From Promerops cafer (Eukaryota > Chordata > Aves > Passeriformes > Nectariniidae), in the NCBI GenBank assembly GCA_013398275.1, contig VZSE01002797.1, positions 29,337 to 93,336 of the forward strand: 64,000 nucleotides of DNA. The letters run 5' to 3'. Made by a program: the position numbers and the translations under genes. The stretch's first letter is position 1. Every line of letters begins with the position of its first letter. The notes beneath the pieces were generated by a model, which worked only from the letters and a program-made list of their open reading frames with translations, was not told the DNA's origin and made no database searches. Below, one piece after another: positions 49,286 to 61,656 of the stretch.

Positions 49286-52200
49286 CCAGGTTGTTTCACC
49301 ATGCAGACAATAAAATCCTCCCCATTACGGTTCTTCCTACAGGGAATTGAGAGGAGAAGAACACATTAACAGAGCAGCTACCAGGAAAACCAGAGCCCAC
49401 CAGGGACTTGGGTTTAGCAGTTCTCTGCACTGACAAGACCTCAGACTGACAGCTGAGGTCACAGGGACTTCCCAGACAAGCTCCTCAAACATGCAAAAAT
49501 ATCATCCACAAAACCACTGCTTCCAACCACCACTATGAGCTAAGGGATCAGCTGCTACGAGGTGAAGCAGGTCTCAGGAGCACACAAAATGCTTACACAA
49601 GGATTTCCAAAACCCATTCAAAATCCTTTTAAACACCACATGACATATTTTTAGCTTAACCTAAAAATAGCCACCGTTGGTGCTGTGCATATATTTAATC
49701 TCCTGATATATGAAGGCGTTTCGGGACTGCAGTAACTGGAGCAGAACTCAAATCTGCTCCCTCCACCCCACATTTGTGCTGTGATGAGCATCTTCAGATG
49801 GTGCTGGAATTTAAATTGACAGTCAAGGGGAGGACCCCCCCTTCTCAACACAGTGTAATGTATTTTTCCCCCCACTTACAGCATTTGAAATCTTGGACTC
49901 CCACATACCCAAGATGGGACTAGACTCAAAGTGCTCTTGTCTGGCTCCAGCTCAAGGCAACAGGACTAGACAGAAAGCAGGGGAGGCAGGAACAGGGATC
50001 CCAAATGAACAGGGGGGAGGGAAAAAAAAAAGAGCAACTTGAAAGAGATGTCAGCAACATCAAATCACTGTATTTTAGCCTCTCCCCCACACAGAACACC
50101 ACTGTTGCTCACCTATACTGACAGAAGAGCATCAACTCCTACTTTGTGCCTGCAGGCAGCAAACGTGTCTGCTGGTAGCCTGCAAGCAAGGTGAATTTCT
50201 GGCTCATTTCAAGCTGCTAAAACAAGCTACTTAAATAATGCAGGGCTTGTGACAACCACCAAAATGAAAAGCTAAAAATTCAGTCTTTAAAAAAAAATTT
50301 AAAAAGCTCAACAGAAGGGAAATAAACCAGCCTGAGTTACTGTCACACATTTCACTTAAGCATTTCAAAGGGTTCACCATTTGCTGGGGGCTGCTCCTTG
50401 TAACAGGCACTGAGCAAAAGCAGGAGAGTTTAACAGTGGCTGATCATGTTAAGCAGCATCATCCCAACTGAAAATTAGAAATCCCCTGATCATAAGCCAA
50501 ACAAGAACTGCTGGGCACAAACAAATCCTATTTGCTATGCACAGGGCAGCTACTGACACTGCCTCACACCCTGCAAAGGGACAGAGCCAGAGGTCAACAC
50601 GTGGGGCTGCAGCAGGGCTCCAGCCAGCAGGTTTGCTCAGTTCCAAGCCTGGGAAAAGTGGAAAAAGCATTGATTCCAGCCCAAAAGCCTTACCCTGGCT
50701 TCTGAAAGCAGGAGTGTGTGGGCAGTGGCTCGTAGGAAAGACCACCTGGTTTCCAGCAGCAAATTCTCCTACAGGTATTGGCCAAAAGCTCCTCTCAGGA
50801 GCACAGACCAGGGGTGGACTGATGTCAAGAGCATCCATGCAGCTCTGCCACCAATTTTTGGACTCGTAGCATGTGCTGAAGAGAAATAACAGACCTGAAG
50901 ATCATTTAATAACAGAACTGGCTGGTGAGTTATAAAGTATTCCCAAAGTGTTTCCCATACTAGCAGCTGGCTTGGTTGACCACACGATTTTAAACACATA
51001 CACTTGCTGAGAAGGGGAAGGCAGGATTCCTGAGATGTGAGAAAAATCAAGTAACAGAAACTGAAATGAACAATAAAAAGAGCCAGGTAACATTTCTAGG
51101 GCAGAAAGCCACAGAACTGGTTTCACCACATCAAAACATAAGACAACATAATACAAGAAGTATTTTGTGGCAAGTAAATCCAACCTGAATGTTCACCTCC
51201 CCCTGACAGACAAGACACCCAACACACAGAGTTCAGAAAGTATCCCAGCAGAGCAGCCACTGTTTCCAAAACCACACTGGCCTGCGCTGGGTCATGAATG
51301 AAGATGGAAAAGAGGAATGAATCTGGCAGCAATCACCGTTTCCAGTTACCTCCCAGAAGTTCCCTGTTCCTCACCCTCTCTTATGCAAGGAGAAAAGCCC
51401 TGAAGGGAGTGATGCCCTTTCCTCCCAGGCTCACCCCTGGTAACTGCAGAGTCAGGAGTGTGACCAAGAGCACATCAGGAGATGCTCCAAAAGGAGAGGC
51501 TACAGATTAACCCAGGACAGGCTACACCTCCGTGTCACTGCTCCAGGCTCATGAGAATTGCTTACTCAGGAGCAATCAAGAGAGCAGATATTTAGGGATT
51601 ACTTGGCTTCAAAACCCCAACTGGATTTTCCCCCATTTTCTAAGCCCACTCAGGACTTTCAGGAAACATCTTGGCTGTCTGTACATCACAACACTTATCA
51701 ACCTTACTTGCAGTTCATTTCATCAAGGTTACAGTACCATAATTATTAATCATAATTGTTTGAAATACCCGACCACCATTTTTATTTGAAACACAAAGTA
51801 CAAGAGGAAAAAAATGTACCCAGTTTTACCTAATTCAGTAACAGCTGGCCACATACATTGGTACCAGTTTTCCTTCCCAAACCTGCAAAATATTTGCATT
51901 TCCCTAGCAAAACATCTGCTCAGTGAGCTACTCTCTAAAATCTAAGACTGTTTTGAAGCAGCTGCATTAATTTTCCAAAACTGGGCAACACAAATGCAAG
52001 TCTCCCATTCCTCTGAGCTATTCCCTGGTAATTGGCATCAAGGTCAACTGCTGGACAATTCAGTGCCTTCCCACGACCCCCATCAGTCCCTCTGCCAAAT
52101 AACAGGGCTCCATATCATCCCATCTCCCTGACCAGCACCAGACTCCTCATTCTGATGCATGCAAAAAACCACTCTCTGCACAAGAGATGGAAACCTTTGC

Positions 52201-55200
52201 ATCTGTCATTCCTCCTCCCCCCATCCAACTGAGTCCTGAAAAAAAAAAAAGTTAAATCTACAAATTCTAGTTGGAAAGGAGAGTTAATGCCATTACCTTG
52301 ACCAGCTCATTTTAAGAGTGAAGTGAAAAATCAAGGTCTTGCAGGAAAAAGAGGTGTCCCTGGAGTTAGTTCCTGTAAAGGGCAGTACTCTGCCTGCCTC
52401 AGACTTCTGGCATGTGCAAGATCATCCAGTGTAATCCTCTAAATCCAAAACGTCCCTCCCACATCACAAACTCAGGTGCCAGCTTGGCATTTCATGTTGA
52501 TGCAATAATTCAGACACCAGCAGCTCAGCACTTGGCTACAGACCTACACACAAACCCAGCCTTGCTCTGCTCACAGCCTATATCCCAAACCACCATTTAG
52601 AAGAACTGATTTTAGAAGCTCTGATTTTGTGCTATAAGGGTGGGGATGAATGGAAGAGCCATGTGAAACCATGTGATTTGCAGCTCTGCTGCTTCCAGAG
52701 CAAGTTTTACTTCCAGTTTCCTTTCCCTGAACTCACATGTCCAGGCCAGAGGCTGCTCTGATCAGCACCAAGATTCAGACACCAGTGGGTTTAAAGAGCT
52801 GGACTCCACAAACCCCCAGGTGCTGCCACACCTCCACACAGCATTAATAGCAGCTGCCTTCCCCATAAACCCAGCAGCCACATGGAAAAGAGCAGGAGAA
52901 ATGCCCTGTGAGCCCCAGGATATACAGCAGAGTGCTCCTCTGTTACTTGTACTTCATAGATTCCTCCATGAGAAAGGACAGAGCATTTCCTCTCCAAATC
53001 CTCAGTAGTTTTCCTACCTTTTTTCTTTTCTTTTTTAAGGCATCCTGAATGCCACTTTAAAGAGCTTAACAGAACAAAGAAATCCAAGTGCAATCTTTTA
53101 AGTAGTTACTTAACAAGTTGGATGAACATCTTCAGGAGCATTCAGCTTCCCATCTTAGCACTGTTTTCACTGGAGAGGAAACAGAAATAAGGAGTTTAAG
53201 ACTGCTAGGACAGGCCATGGCACTGACATTCACACTGATGGGCAACCAGCAGCCTGCTCAGCTCACAGCCCTGTTTGCAGGGCCACTGAGAGCAGGGAGA
53301 ACCAGGCTGCACACAACCAGCAAAGCGCTGTGAAAAGCAGCAGTGAGGGATAAGTAGACTAAAACCAAGAGGGCTGGAAAGAATAGAGTCAGGTTTAGTT
53401 CCAATGGCAGCCAGAGGACTTGAAAATCACAAGGAACTGATAGGCTCTGATGGCATCCTGGATGTTGAGCAGCTGCCCATCAGACCAACTCAGGAAACCA
53501 CCTGAGCTGCACTTGGGAAGTTGTGCTCCAGAAAAAATTACAAGCATAATGCACCACCAGGAAAAAATGTGGAAGGAAAGGGGGTATTTTTGTATTTTAT
53601 TTTATATGTGACCTGAACTTACCACAAAAAACTTTGCTTTCAAGCACAGCACATTTCACCTCATTCACAAAGCTGCTGATAACACAAAAGCTGAGACTTG
53701 ACCTTGAGGTGGCACACAGGGAAAAAACCTGACTTACTGCAGCAGCCCACCTTGGCAGAAAGGTCTCTGTCAATCTGCACAGCACTTTCAGAACTACTGA
53801 CTTAAAAGCCTGCCTGCAACCCTTCCAGGTGTCAAACATCCCAGAGTGAGGGACTTCCAAAAGCAATGACTTCACAGGTCACATATTCTGGTTACAACAG
53901 CCATGCCCTTTTTTAGGGCCACATTAAGCATCTGCACTTGCCACAATTCCAAAGGTCAGCAGCCAGAAGCTGTGGCTTCATGTTCAGAAGGGTTTCACTT
54001 CAATACCTGTTAAGGATAGTCATGTTCCCATACCACAGGCTTGTCTTCTCCTCTCACACTGAGCTCCTCCAGCATTTCTTACAGCTTTGAAAGGAAATGC
54101 CCTGGAAAACATTTTTGTAGGATTCAGATCAGATACCCTCCACATATCCAGCATGGTGGAATTGGGAGAACAGAATAAAGGTGGTAAAATAAACTGCAAG
54201 AAGGGAGAAGATCCTAAATTGCAGCTTACTCTGATACAGCCACAGCCTATCCCTAACACTCAAACTACACGTGCTCCTACTGCAAGGTCAGGCACTTTGA
54301 AAGATGTTTTTACACAATCAATTAGGGGTTTAAATATATACAAGAGCCAGTTTAGAGCCAGACTGGGCCAACAGGCCAAGCTCACAGTGGTTAAGTCTTA
54401 AATGACCTTACCTACTGAGAGCAAAATACTGACAGAAACCTGGTAAGACAGGTGCCAACACCTGAGCAACAAATCCATGCTCTGCACCAATTTCTGCTGG
54501 AAAGAGTAAAAAATAAGCTGCCTCTTGCACCCAAAAACTGCTGCAGGAGGAGCATTGTCACAGAAGAACTACAACTACTTCCTTACTGCTCCAGCACCAC
54601 AGATGACCACTTGTCAAAAGACTTTGCAGCCAGCCAGCAACAGCCTTTGTAAAACTGGGTTTAGTTTTGTTTACAGCCACGTGTAGCCTTGCAGCCAATT
54701 CTAGCCCAGCAAACTTTCAGCAATGAAAACCCAGGCTCATGACAGCTGTCCAGCCTGACTTCACCCATATCACGTGGCAGTGGCCACTGTGGAGTTTGAG
54801 AATGTTAAAATAGCAGAAAAGCAAAGAGGCTGCATTTGAGGGAAGTACCACTATATCAGAACAGAAAACAGTGAAATTAGATGGTGGCTGGATTTAGAGA
54901 TGCTCCACATCCAGCATGAATCCCTTCTGAGACTACTGAAGTTCACAAATGAATGAATTATGAGCTACAAAGCGAGGAAAGAAGAGCTGCACATTAATTC
55001 TCCAGCTCCATAGTCCTGTAGATCAATGAGACTGTAAGGTACCCACTAATCCCAAGGCAAACAAACATTTCACAGACACAGGACTACAAAAACCACCACA
55101 GGCCACAGCCAGGAGGTTACACAGGCTGCACTCAGAGCAATTGCTAAGGACAGACTGTTTCAGGCAGTGAATCCTGTGCCCACCCTTGGTCAACACACTC

Positions 55201-56959
55201 ATGTACAACACCAGGGGAGTCCTCACAGCAGAACAGAAATTCTCTTCCTGGGTGTTGCAATATCAGACAGATTATTTAACCACCTGGGCTGGAGGACCAA
55301 TAAAAACAGCCACAAACTGCTAAATAACACAAACACATTGAGCTGAGGAGCACTCTCCAGACACTGTGTCCAAGGCAGAGGTGCATTCCAGCCCTTGTGA
55401 GCTGGTCTGTGCTAGTCCTGGCAGATCCAAGGGCACCTCCCAGTTGATACACAATGAAGCCTGCTCCCCTATGAAAGGATTCTGCTTTAACAATCTACAG
55501 AGAACTATTTACATTAGCCAAGTTACTACTCCCAGGTCTTGCTCATCCATAGCTGGAAATCCCAGCAGCATGGGAGGCATTAAATGCCCTACCCTGCTGA
55601 TTTCCTGAAAGAAAAAAAGAGCTGCTTTTCCTGCCTCCCCATTATGCTGCTGCTGTCATCTCCCTCAAATTGCATTTCAGCACGACAGCAGAGCAGGGAG
55701 AGGAGGAAAGTCCTCAGCAGCATCGTGGCTGTGCTGCAGGCAGCCTGTCAGCACTGCTGTCCCTTCCCTCTGCCAACCCCTGAAATGTGTTTGCCCAACA
55801 GAGCTTGTACTTGCCAGAGCTCCTTCCAAGACTGGCCTTCAAGCAAAAACAATCTGCAAGAAGCACCAGGGAGAGGTTCTCCTTCTCCCTCCATCACACA
55901 AAAATGCATCGTGTCTTTGGGATGGGATTTGGAAGTAGAAATGTAAATCTGTTCCTCACTCTGGTTTTGCAAGGGCTGCAAAAAGCCAACCCCTGCTTTC
56001 CTCCAAGGAGTAACAGGAGCAGTGCCCACAGCTTGGTAAGAGCACATCAGTCTGGATAAAGCAGTACAGGAGCCTTGTGCAAGGAGTGCTTTGGACAAAA
56101 CATATTACTTGAGGCCATTTTTCATTCTTATATTCACCCAAAAAAAGATTCCAGCTAGCGCAGATCCCAACCACCTTGTACTGCAGAGCAGCATCACGTG
56201 ATGCCTCTACAGATCCCATCCAAATGTTTCTCTGAATAATGCAAACAGTAGCTTGGCCTCCTTGCAGGGGAGAGCAGGCTGAGGGTGAGCAACACCACGC
56301 TCGGCCTCCGAGGCCAACTGAAAACATTTCAGGTCACCCTGACACCCACAAACACTCCCAGTTTTATTTCAGCTCATCAACTTCGCTTCTCGTTATGAGG
56401 GGCAATCACAGCCTCCAAAACTCCCCCTGGGAGCAGCTGGGCACCACCAGCACCAGCACAGGAGTGGGGCTCCCTAAAGCCAGAGAGGAAGCCACATATT
56501 TAGTTTAAATCCCGCTGACCTGGGTCAGGAACACTGTGAGGTGACATCGTGGCTCGGGGTAGCAGCTGCCCCACGGTGAAATCTTTCCCTAAAGCCCAAT
56601 GCTTTTTCCACTTAATCAGGCACTGACAGTTTCCCTCATGAATGCAGGAAGGGAACCACAGCAGGGTTGGTAATTAGGAGAGAGGTGTCATTCAGAAGGA
56701 GTATCATTTCCCATGCTCAGGAATTAAGCTTTCTCAAGGATCGTTACAAATTTAAAACCACTGCAAGCCCTTAAGCACCGACCCAGAGGAAAAACATCAC
56801 TCCCAACATAGTCCAAAATAAACCTGAAATTCTATAAAAGTGACATGAAGGCTGGTGAGAACGAGATTATCCCAGCTCAGTAAGACACTCATTATCTCTC
56901 ATCTTAGTGCTTTGGCAAAGATGACTTATTCAAGCCAGGAGGACACTGCTAAGTGGCTT

Positions 56960-56981
56960 CCCCCCCCCCCCCCCCCCCCCC
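56960..56981. repeat. Homopolymer of 22 C (22 G in RNF216 pre-mRNA)
   Basis: Uninterrupted C run in intron 1. Such runs are length-unstable and error-prone in sequencing, so the count may not be exact. Confidence 0.95.
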
Positions 56982-57405
56982 AACCTTTTCCTGTTTTCTC
57001 TGCCTACCCCTCCCTGATTTCCCACTTCCAGTAACCTGATTAAAAACAAAACTACTCTGGAGTAATGTTAACCAGCCCGTTATTCAGCTCCATTTCAAAC
57101 ACAGGAACACCCAGGATGTACACAAATGACCTTATCTCCTGGGCTGCTATTGGGAGACAGCTGCTGTCCTCAGGCAGCTGTGTGTTTCACACCTTCTGCT
57201 GTATTTAAAAAGGCACCTATCCCACTGGGATTGGTCCTACTGAGAGTAATCCCAGTCACATGAAGCAGCTTGAAACCCCACCATCACTTCAGTGCACACA
57301 CAGGCTTTGGAGACTATTAATGCCTCATCTTTAAGTAGTTACAATGATGTCCAAATTCAATAATTTAAAGGGAGATTTAAAATATCTCCAGATCAAATCC
57401 ATCTG

Positions 57406-57440
57406 CAAAAAAAACAAAACAACAACAACAACAAAACAAC
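57406..57440. repeat. A-rich/(AAC)n tract
   Basis: Short A run followed by several AAC units in intron 1. Simple repeat only. Confidence 0.9.
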
Positions 57441-59848
57441 ACCAAACTTCCAATGAGAGGAATTAGTGGTGCAGTTCTGACTGTCTCAGAAAGAATGCAG
57501 CCAGTGGCAAGCCCCAACACCCAGCACTGCCAGCACTCAGACACAGTAAACCACTCACAATGGCCTTAGAAAGATATAAATAAAAATAAGGCACCCATTC
57601 CAAATTAATGAATGGAAGCTTCTTCCAACAGACACTAAACAACACCCGAAGGGCTCCATGTCTCTTGCACTTGGGTTTGTGCTACTCCAGGTTGCTAATC
57701 AGCTCCTGGCCCCTGGGATATGCTTCCTGTCTCTCTCCAGCTGTGCTGGAGCCGCCGGAATTGTGTCTTTGCCCCACCTATTCTTGCCACAGGACTTTCC
57801 AGTGATTTGTGTCCAATTTCAAAGCACAAGTCTCGCCAGTGGCAGGAACGCCCACTGCATTCTCAGGCAGACAAAGAACTGGTCTACCCCAGAATTTGGA
57901 CTTCTGAGGCAGCTCCTGAAACTCCAGTCCAGGAACAGGCTGCCAGCACCCTGCTGGAATCCACACTGTACCTTATCACCAGTAACACCTGCCCCAAGTG
58001 CTCTTCTAGGAACTGCTGTTCCTGCCCTGACTGCCTGCAGCCAGGCCAACCAGAAGGAAAACATCCTAGGAAGCAAGAGAAAGAGATGGAAGAAAGCCTG
58101 TTACCACAATGCAGCATCTCCAAGCAGGCTGAATATCTACAGATCTTCAGGAAATCTGTCTGAGTCCCTTCCCAAGTCTTGGTGTTCCAGGCACAAACTC
58201 CTGTCAAGATGATTGTTTATGAACATCCAGTCACACCACGAAGACACCCAGCACATGAAATCTATTAACGTGTTTACAATTGCAGAAGGCCTGATGTAAG
58301 GCAGTGGAATTTTTGCACATCATTCATCCTAGAAATTAAAAGCACATATTAAAGCTGTAAATCCCACAGTTCTGGAATTAAAAGCTGTCCCTGGAATTTT
58401 ACTAGTCCTAAACAAAATGGCTTGAGCTGCACATTCCTATGGCCCTGTACCTGTTCAGGGATGTACCAGAACCTGCTCAAGATTTGGGTCTGCAGAATGA
58501 TGGGTCTCAGACTTCCTGCCTCACCATCCAAACAGGCTGCTGGAGAAAAACCCTCATGCCATCCTCTCTGAAAGCAGGAGAGGCCATGTTAGCTGAGCAT
58601 GCAAAGGCCAATCTTAATGCCTGACAGGGGACACCTGCCCTTCCCTCCACTGCTACCAAGAGAAAGCTGCAACAGCTCCAAAGTGCATCACGTGGGAGAG
58701 GAGAGATTGTTAAGAAAGAGGAATCAACTTCCATAGAGACAGAATAGAGAAACAGAGATCTGCCCATAGGTCTTAGGACCAGGACTGGCTATGCCTCTCA
58801 GCCACCAAGGCACTGAGAGATTCCCTCTAGAACTGCTGCCTGAAGCAAAGCAAGAGCCTGCTGCTCCATAGGGAAAGAAACACAAGAGGGAATGCTCTGA
58901 AAAGCACGGGGACATCAAGCTCTAGTCCCTCAGCATCATGCCTGGATTATGGAAATAAAAGTGCACAGCAGCAACATCAGCTTTTCTCTTTCAAAGCATC
59001 AGAGGTCTCAGGACAGTGACCAAACCATAAGAAACTGAACAGAAACATCAACAATTAAACTTACTTGTATGAAAACTGTTGTAAGCATCTGTCAGTAAGA
59101 TTCTAAAGTAAGGTACTGGAGGACACTCAAAGACAACACTCCAGGTCATAAAGGACAGGTGAGATGAAAGGAAAAACTCCCCGGGCAGGGCTCGCAGGTG
59201 CAAGCAGCCGTTATCCACCCAGGGTTCCAGCCAGCACAGCTGCAAAGCTGGGGAGCCAAGGGATGATTCTTTAAGCCAATCTACATTTTGCCCACCCCAA
59301 AGCACTGCCCCGGGCGAGCTCACACTCCTCTCTTCATACACACACTGGAGCTCTCCAGCCTCAGGAGACCTCGGTGGGATCCCGACCCGCCTCCAGCCAT
59401 CTGGGGGAACAAGGTCAGCTGCAGGGGCAGAAAAACTCATTACATAAACACGGTGTACATTAACACTTCTAGGCTGCGCTCTACCACGCCGGGCTGGCAC
59501 TTGGAGCAATAGAGAAGGGAAAGAAGAGGAGGAAGAGGAGTATCTCTTACACTGATCCCTCAGCTCCGAGGACAGCTGTGTTTGGGGTTTCTTTCCTGCA
59601 GCGGCTCCCACAGCAGATGCCTGAAATGTCGAGATGTCCCAACGGCACCGAGTGCTCCCACACTGAACAGGGGTCAGAAGAGAACAATTTTACCCTCCTC
59701 TCCCCACGAGCTCCGGCGCCGGCTTATCCCCGACTACAAACACCCGGCCCGGGGTACCGGGACAGGCGTAAGGAGCCCCCGGCGAGCAGCGCCTGTCCCC
59801 GGGTGTCCCTCGGGGCTGCGGGGGGACACGGGGGTGGTGAAGGGGGAG

Positions 59849-60190
59849 AAGGGACTGGCCCTGAGAAGACGGAGGGCGGAGGGAAAGGACCCAGTCCTGA
59901 GGGGAGCTGGAGGGGGAGGGGGTGTCCCCGATCCTGAGGGAAACCGAGGAGGAAGGACTCGGCCTTAAATGAAACTGGAGGGGTACGGGAGGACGACACG
60001 GGGACGACGACGCGGGGGACCCGTCCCTGGAGGGAAGCGCTGGGGAGAACGACCCGTCCCTGACGGGAAGAGAGGGGAAGGAGCGGCCCTGAAGGGACGC
60101 GGAGGAAGAGGAACGGACGGAACGGACACCGGGCCCTGAGGGGACGCGGGGAGAGGGGGGAACGACCCGTCCCTGAGGACAGGCCCCAGC
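59849..60190. repeat. Degenerate GC-rich minisatellite next to RNF216 exon 1
   Basis: About nine diverged copies of a unit built on GACCCGTCCCTGAGGGGA plus a purine-rich spacer. The core CTGA (or variant) recurs near 59,861, 59,897, 59,934, 59,964, 60,027, 60,060, 60,089, 60,136 and 60,173, a spacing of mostly 29-37 bp. The + strand is G-rich, so the RNF216 pre-mRNA is C-rich here. It opens long artificial frames on the minus strand that should not be annotated as genes. Confidence 0.7.
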
Positions 60191-60293
60191 CGGGAGCAGC
60201 GCCCGACCCCGCAGCGAGGGGTCCGGCGAGGCCCAGGAACGCCCCGGGGCGGCCCCTCTGTCCGTCGGGCGGCGGGGCTGTCCCGGCACTCAC

Positions 60294-60440
60294 CGGCTCC
60301 ACGGGACGGAGGGGTCACCCCGGCACTCAGCGGCCCCGCCGCCCCTCCGGCCCCGCTTCATTTAACCGCCGCTCCCGCCGCTTCCGCCCGGCCCGCGCCA
60401 CGTGACCGCGCCGCCCCGCACCATAGAGACACAGCGAGGG
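60294..60440 (-). other. RNF216: RNF216 exon 1, non-coding 5' UTR (5' end approximate)
   Basis: A consensus donor (GGAGCCG|GTGAGT on the minus strand) ends the exon at 60,294 in the middle of a CpG island, at the right side and distance from exon 2. The transcription start is not fixed: there is no clear TATA box, only an AT-rich TTAAAT near 60,360, so 60,440 is a guess. A second possible donor (CTATG|GTAGGT) ends at 60,499 and could serve an alternative first exon. No RNF216 coding sequence is seen here, consistent with translation starting in exon 2. Confidence 0.6.
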
Positions 60441-60499
60441 AGAGACAGAGCGGCGCGGAGGGACGGGCGGCGCGGGCGGGCCGGCCCGGCGAACCTACC

Positions 60500-61630
60500 A
60501 TAGAGAGAGGGGGCGGTCGGCCAGCGCCGCGCCACGCCCCCTGCCGGGCGGGCGGTGTTCCCGTGGGGAGGGGGCGTGGCCAGGGCTGCACGTGTGTGCG
60601 GGGCGGGGCCCGGGGGGGGCAGAACTTTTTGGGGTGCTCAGCAATGGGGGGGCTCGGGACCCCCGCACGGGACCCCCCTGTCCCCCGCAGCTCTGGGTGC
60701 TCGTGGAGGTCCAGCGAGTGACAGGCAGCCCCCCAGGGCGCCGCGTTTGCAGCTGGGGACGTCCCGCCGGAAGAGTAGAAAATGGAACTGGAGGGATTTG
60801 GGTGACTTAAATCAGCCGAGCTGCCAGAAAAGGAGACAGCCGGTTCATTGAGCTCCGCAAGGTTTGCTAAGAGAAATGGGACATTTTTAATTCCGTTTTC
60901 AAGAGGTTCACGTCGTAGAGAAGTCCTGGAGCAGGCTACAGGGATCCTCCTTGCTCTTAGCACCAAAAGGAAAGCAGAAATCAGGAAAACTTCACAAAAA
61001 GTAGTTATTAAAGAAAACAGCAGTGCCACTGTGTGACACCGAAGGACTGACACGATTTCCTGCTCCAGGTAATGAAATTGTTCAGTCCCTGCCACTGGCT
61101 GACAGGAGGGGTGGGCTACAGCAGCTCCCCGGTCATTTGCTCGTATTGTGAAATTAAAGAATAAAAAGGATTTTATTTGTACTCCCTCCTTATTTATTTA
61201 TTTGCTAAACCAAATTATAGCCAGAAGAAACCCCAGCTTTCAGCATCAGGGAGAGAAGGCACTGCTGCAGCACACAGCAACACTGAGCACCCTCCTCGGA
61301 CGTGCTCCTGTCCTCCACTTGCAAAGCAGCAGTAAATTAGGAAAAAAATTTTAAAAAGCAGGAAAGCAAGGATTCATCAACATTAGTGACTCTTTCTCCA
61401 GCTTTCATTAACGGGGAGATTATAATTTCTTTCTGCAAACTGAAGTTTTGGAAAAGTATGAGGAGAAATAATGTGGTAAGAAGGGAAAAAGATTAAGGTG
61501 AATTAATGAATCAAAGTGTTCTCCCTGCAGAGGACTTTTCATCTGGGCAGTCCATACATGCATTTCAATACTTTGTCCACTCTTTACTCCTGATTCCCAT
61601 AAATATGTTAACAAACAAAACAGTGGCTAC
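60500..61630. other. Intergenic region upstream of RNF216
   Basis: Starts in the CpG island, then becomes AT-rich. Between about 60,770 and 61,630 I see no exon or repeat. A 245-codon minus-strand frame (60,358-61,095) spans the promoter and has no family resemblance. Confidence 0.6.
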
Positions 61631-61650
61631 CAAGAGTTTAAAGTTGTGAG

Positions 61651-61656
61651 TTTATT
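61651..61656 (-). terminator. Distal poly(A) signal AATAAA (minus strand)
   Basis: AATAAA within ATGCAATAAACT, with cleavage expected near 61,632 and a GU-rich downstream element at about 61,611-61,624. It would end the neighbouring gene roughly 1.2 kb before the RNF216 promoter. Confidence 0.5.

Larger units (their letters stand above)
45773..60293 (-). other. RNF216 intron 1
   Basis: 14.5 kb between the non-coding first exon and the start-codon exon. It contains one long CR1 fragment (about 49.09-49.29 kb), a 22-base C run, a CAA-rich tract and the GC-rich minisatellite next to exon 1. I see no coding sequence of another gene. Open frames of up to about 185 codons are scattered with no homology I know. 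Confidence 0.75.
59700..60750 (-). promoter_or_regulatory. CpG-island promoter of RNF216
   Basis: CpG-dense, very GC-rich block, unlike the AT-balanced sequence around it, containing exon 1. Visible elements: two CACGTG E-boxes (60,399-60,404, flanked as TCACGTGG on the gene's strand, and 60,589-60,594), GC/KLF boxes in both orientations around 60,532-60,580, and an ETS-like GCGGAAGCGG near 60,377-60,386 on the minus strand. This is a housekeeping-type promoter with probably dispersed start sites. The exact edges are estimated by eye. Confidence 0.8.

Noticed and set aside
57658..58212. 184-codon + strand open frame with some Cys pairs (for example CPKCSSRNCC in another frame)
   Set aside because: The Cys pairs occur in a different overlapping frame and do not form a regular zinc-finger spacing; intron 1 sequence.
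59690..60302. Two 190-200 codon minus-strand frames rich in Ser, Pro and Arg
   Set aside because: They are read-through of the GC-rich minisatellite and the promoter, not conserved protein.
60358..61095. 245-codon minus-strand frame across the RNF216 promoter
   Set aside because: Runs from AT-rich intergenic DNA through the CpG island; its 3' half is low-complexity Pro/Arg/Ala typical of translated CpG islands. No known family.
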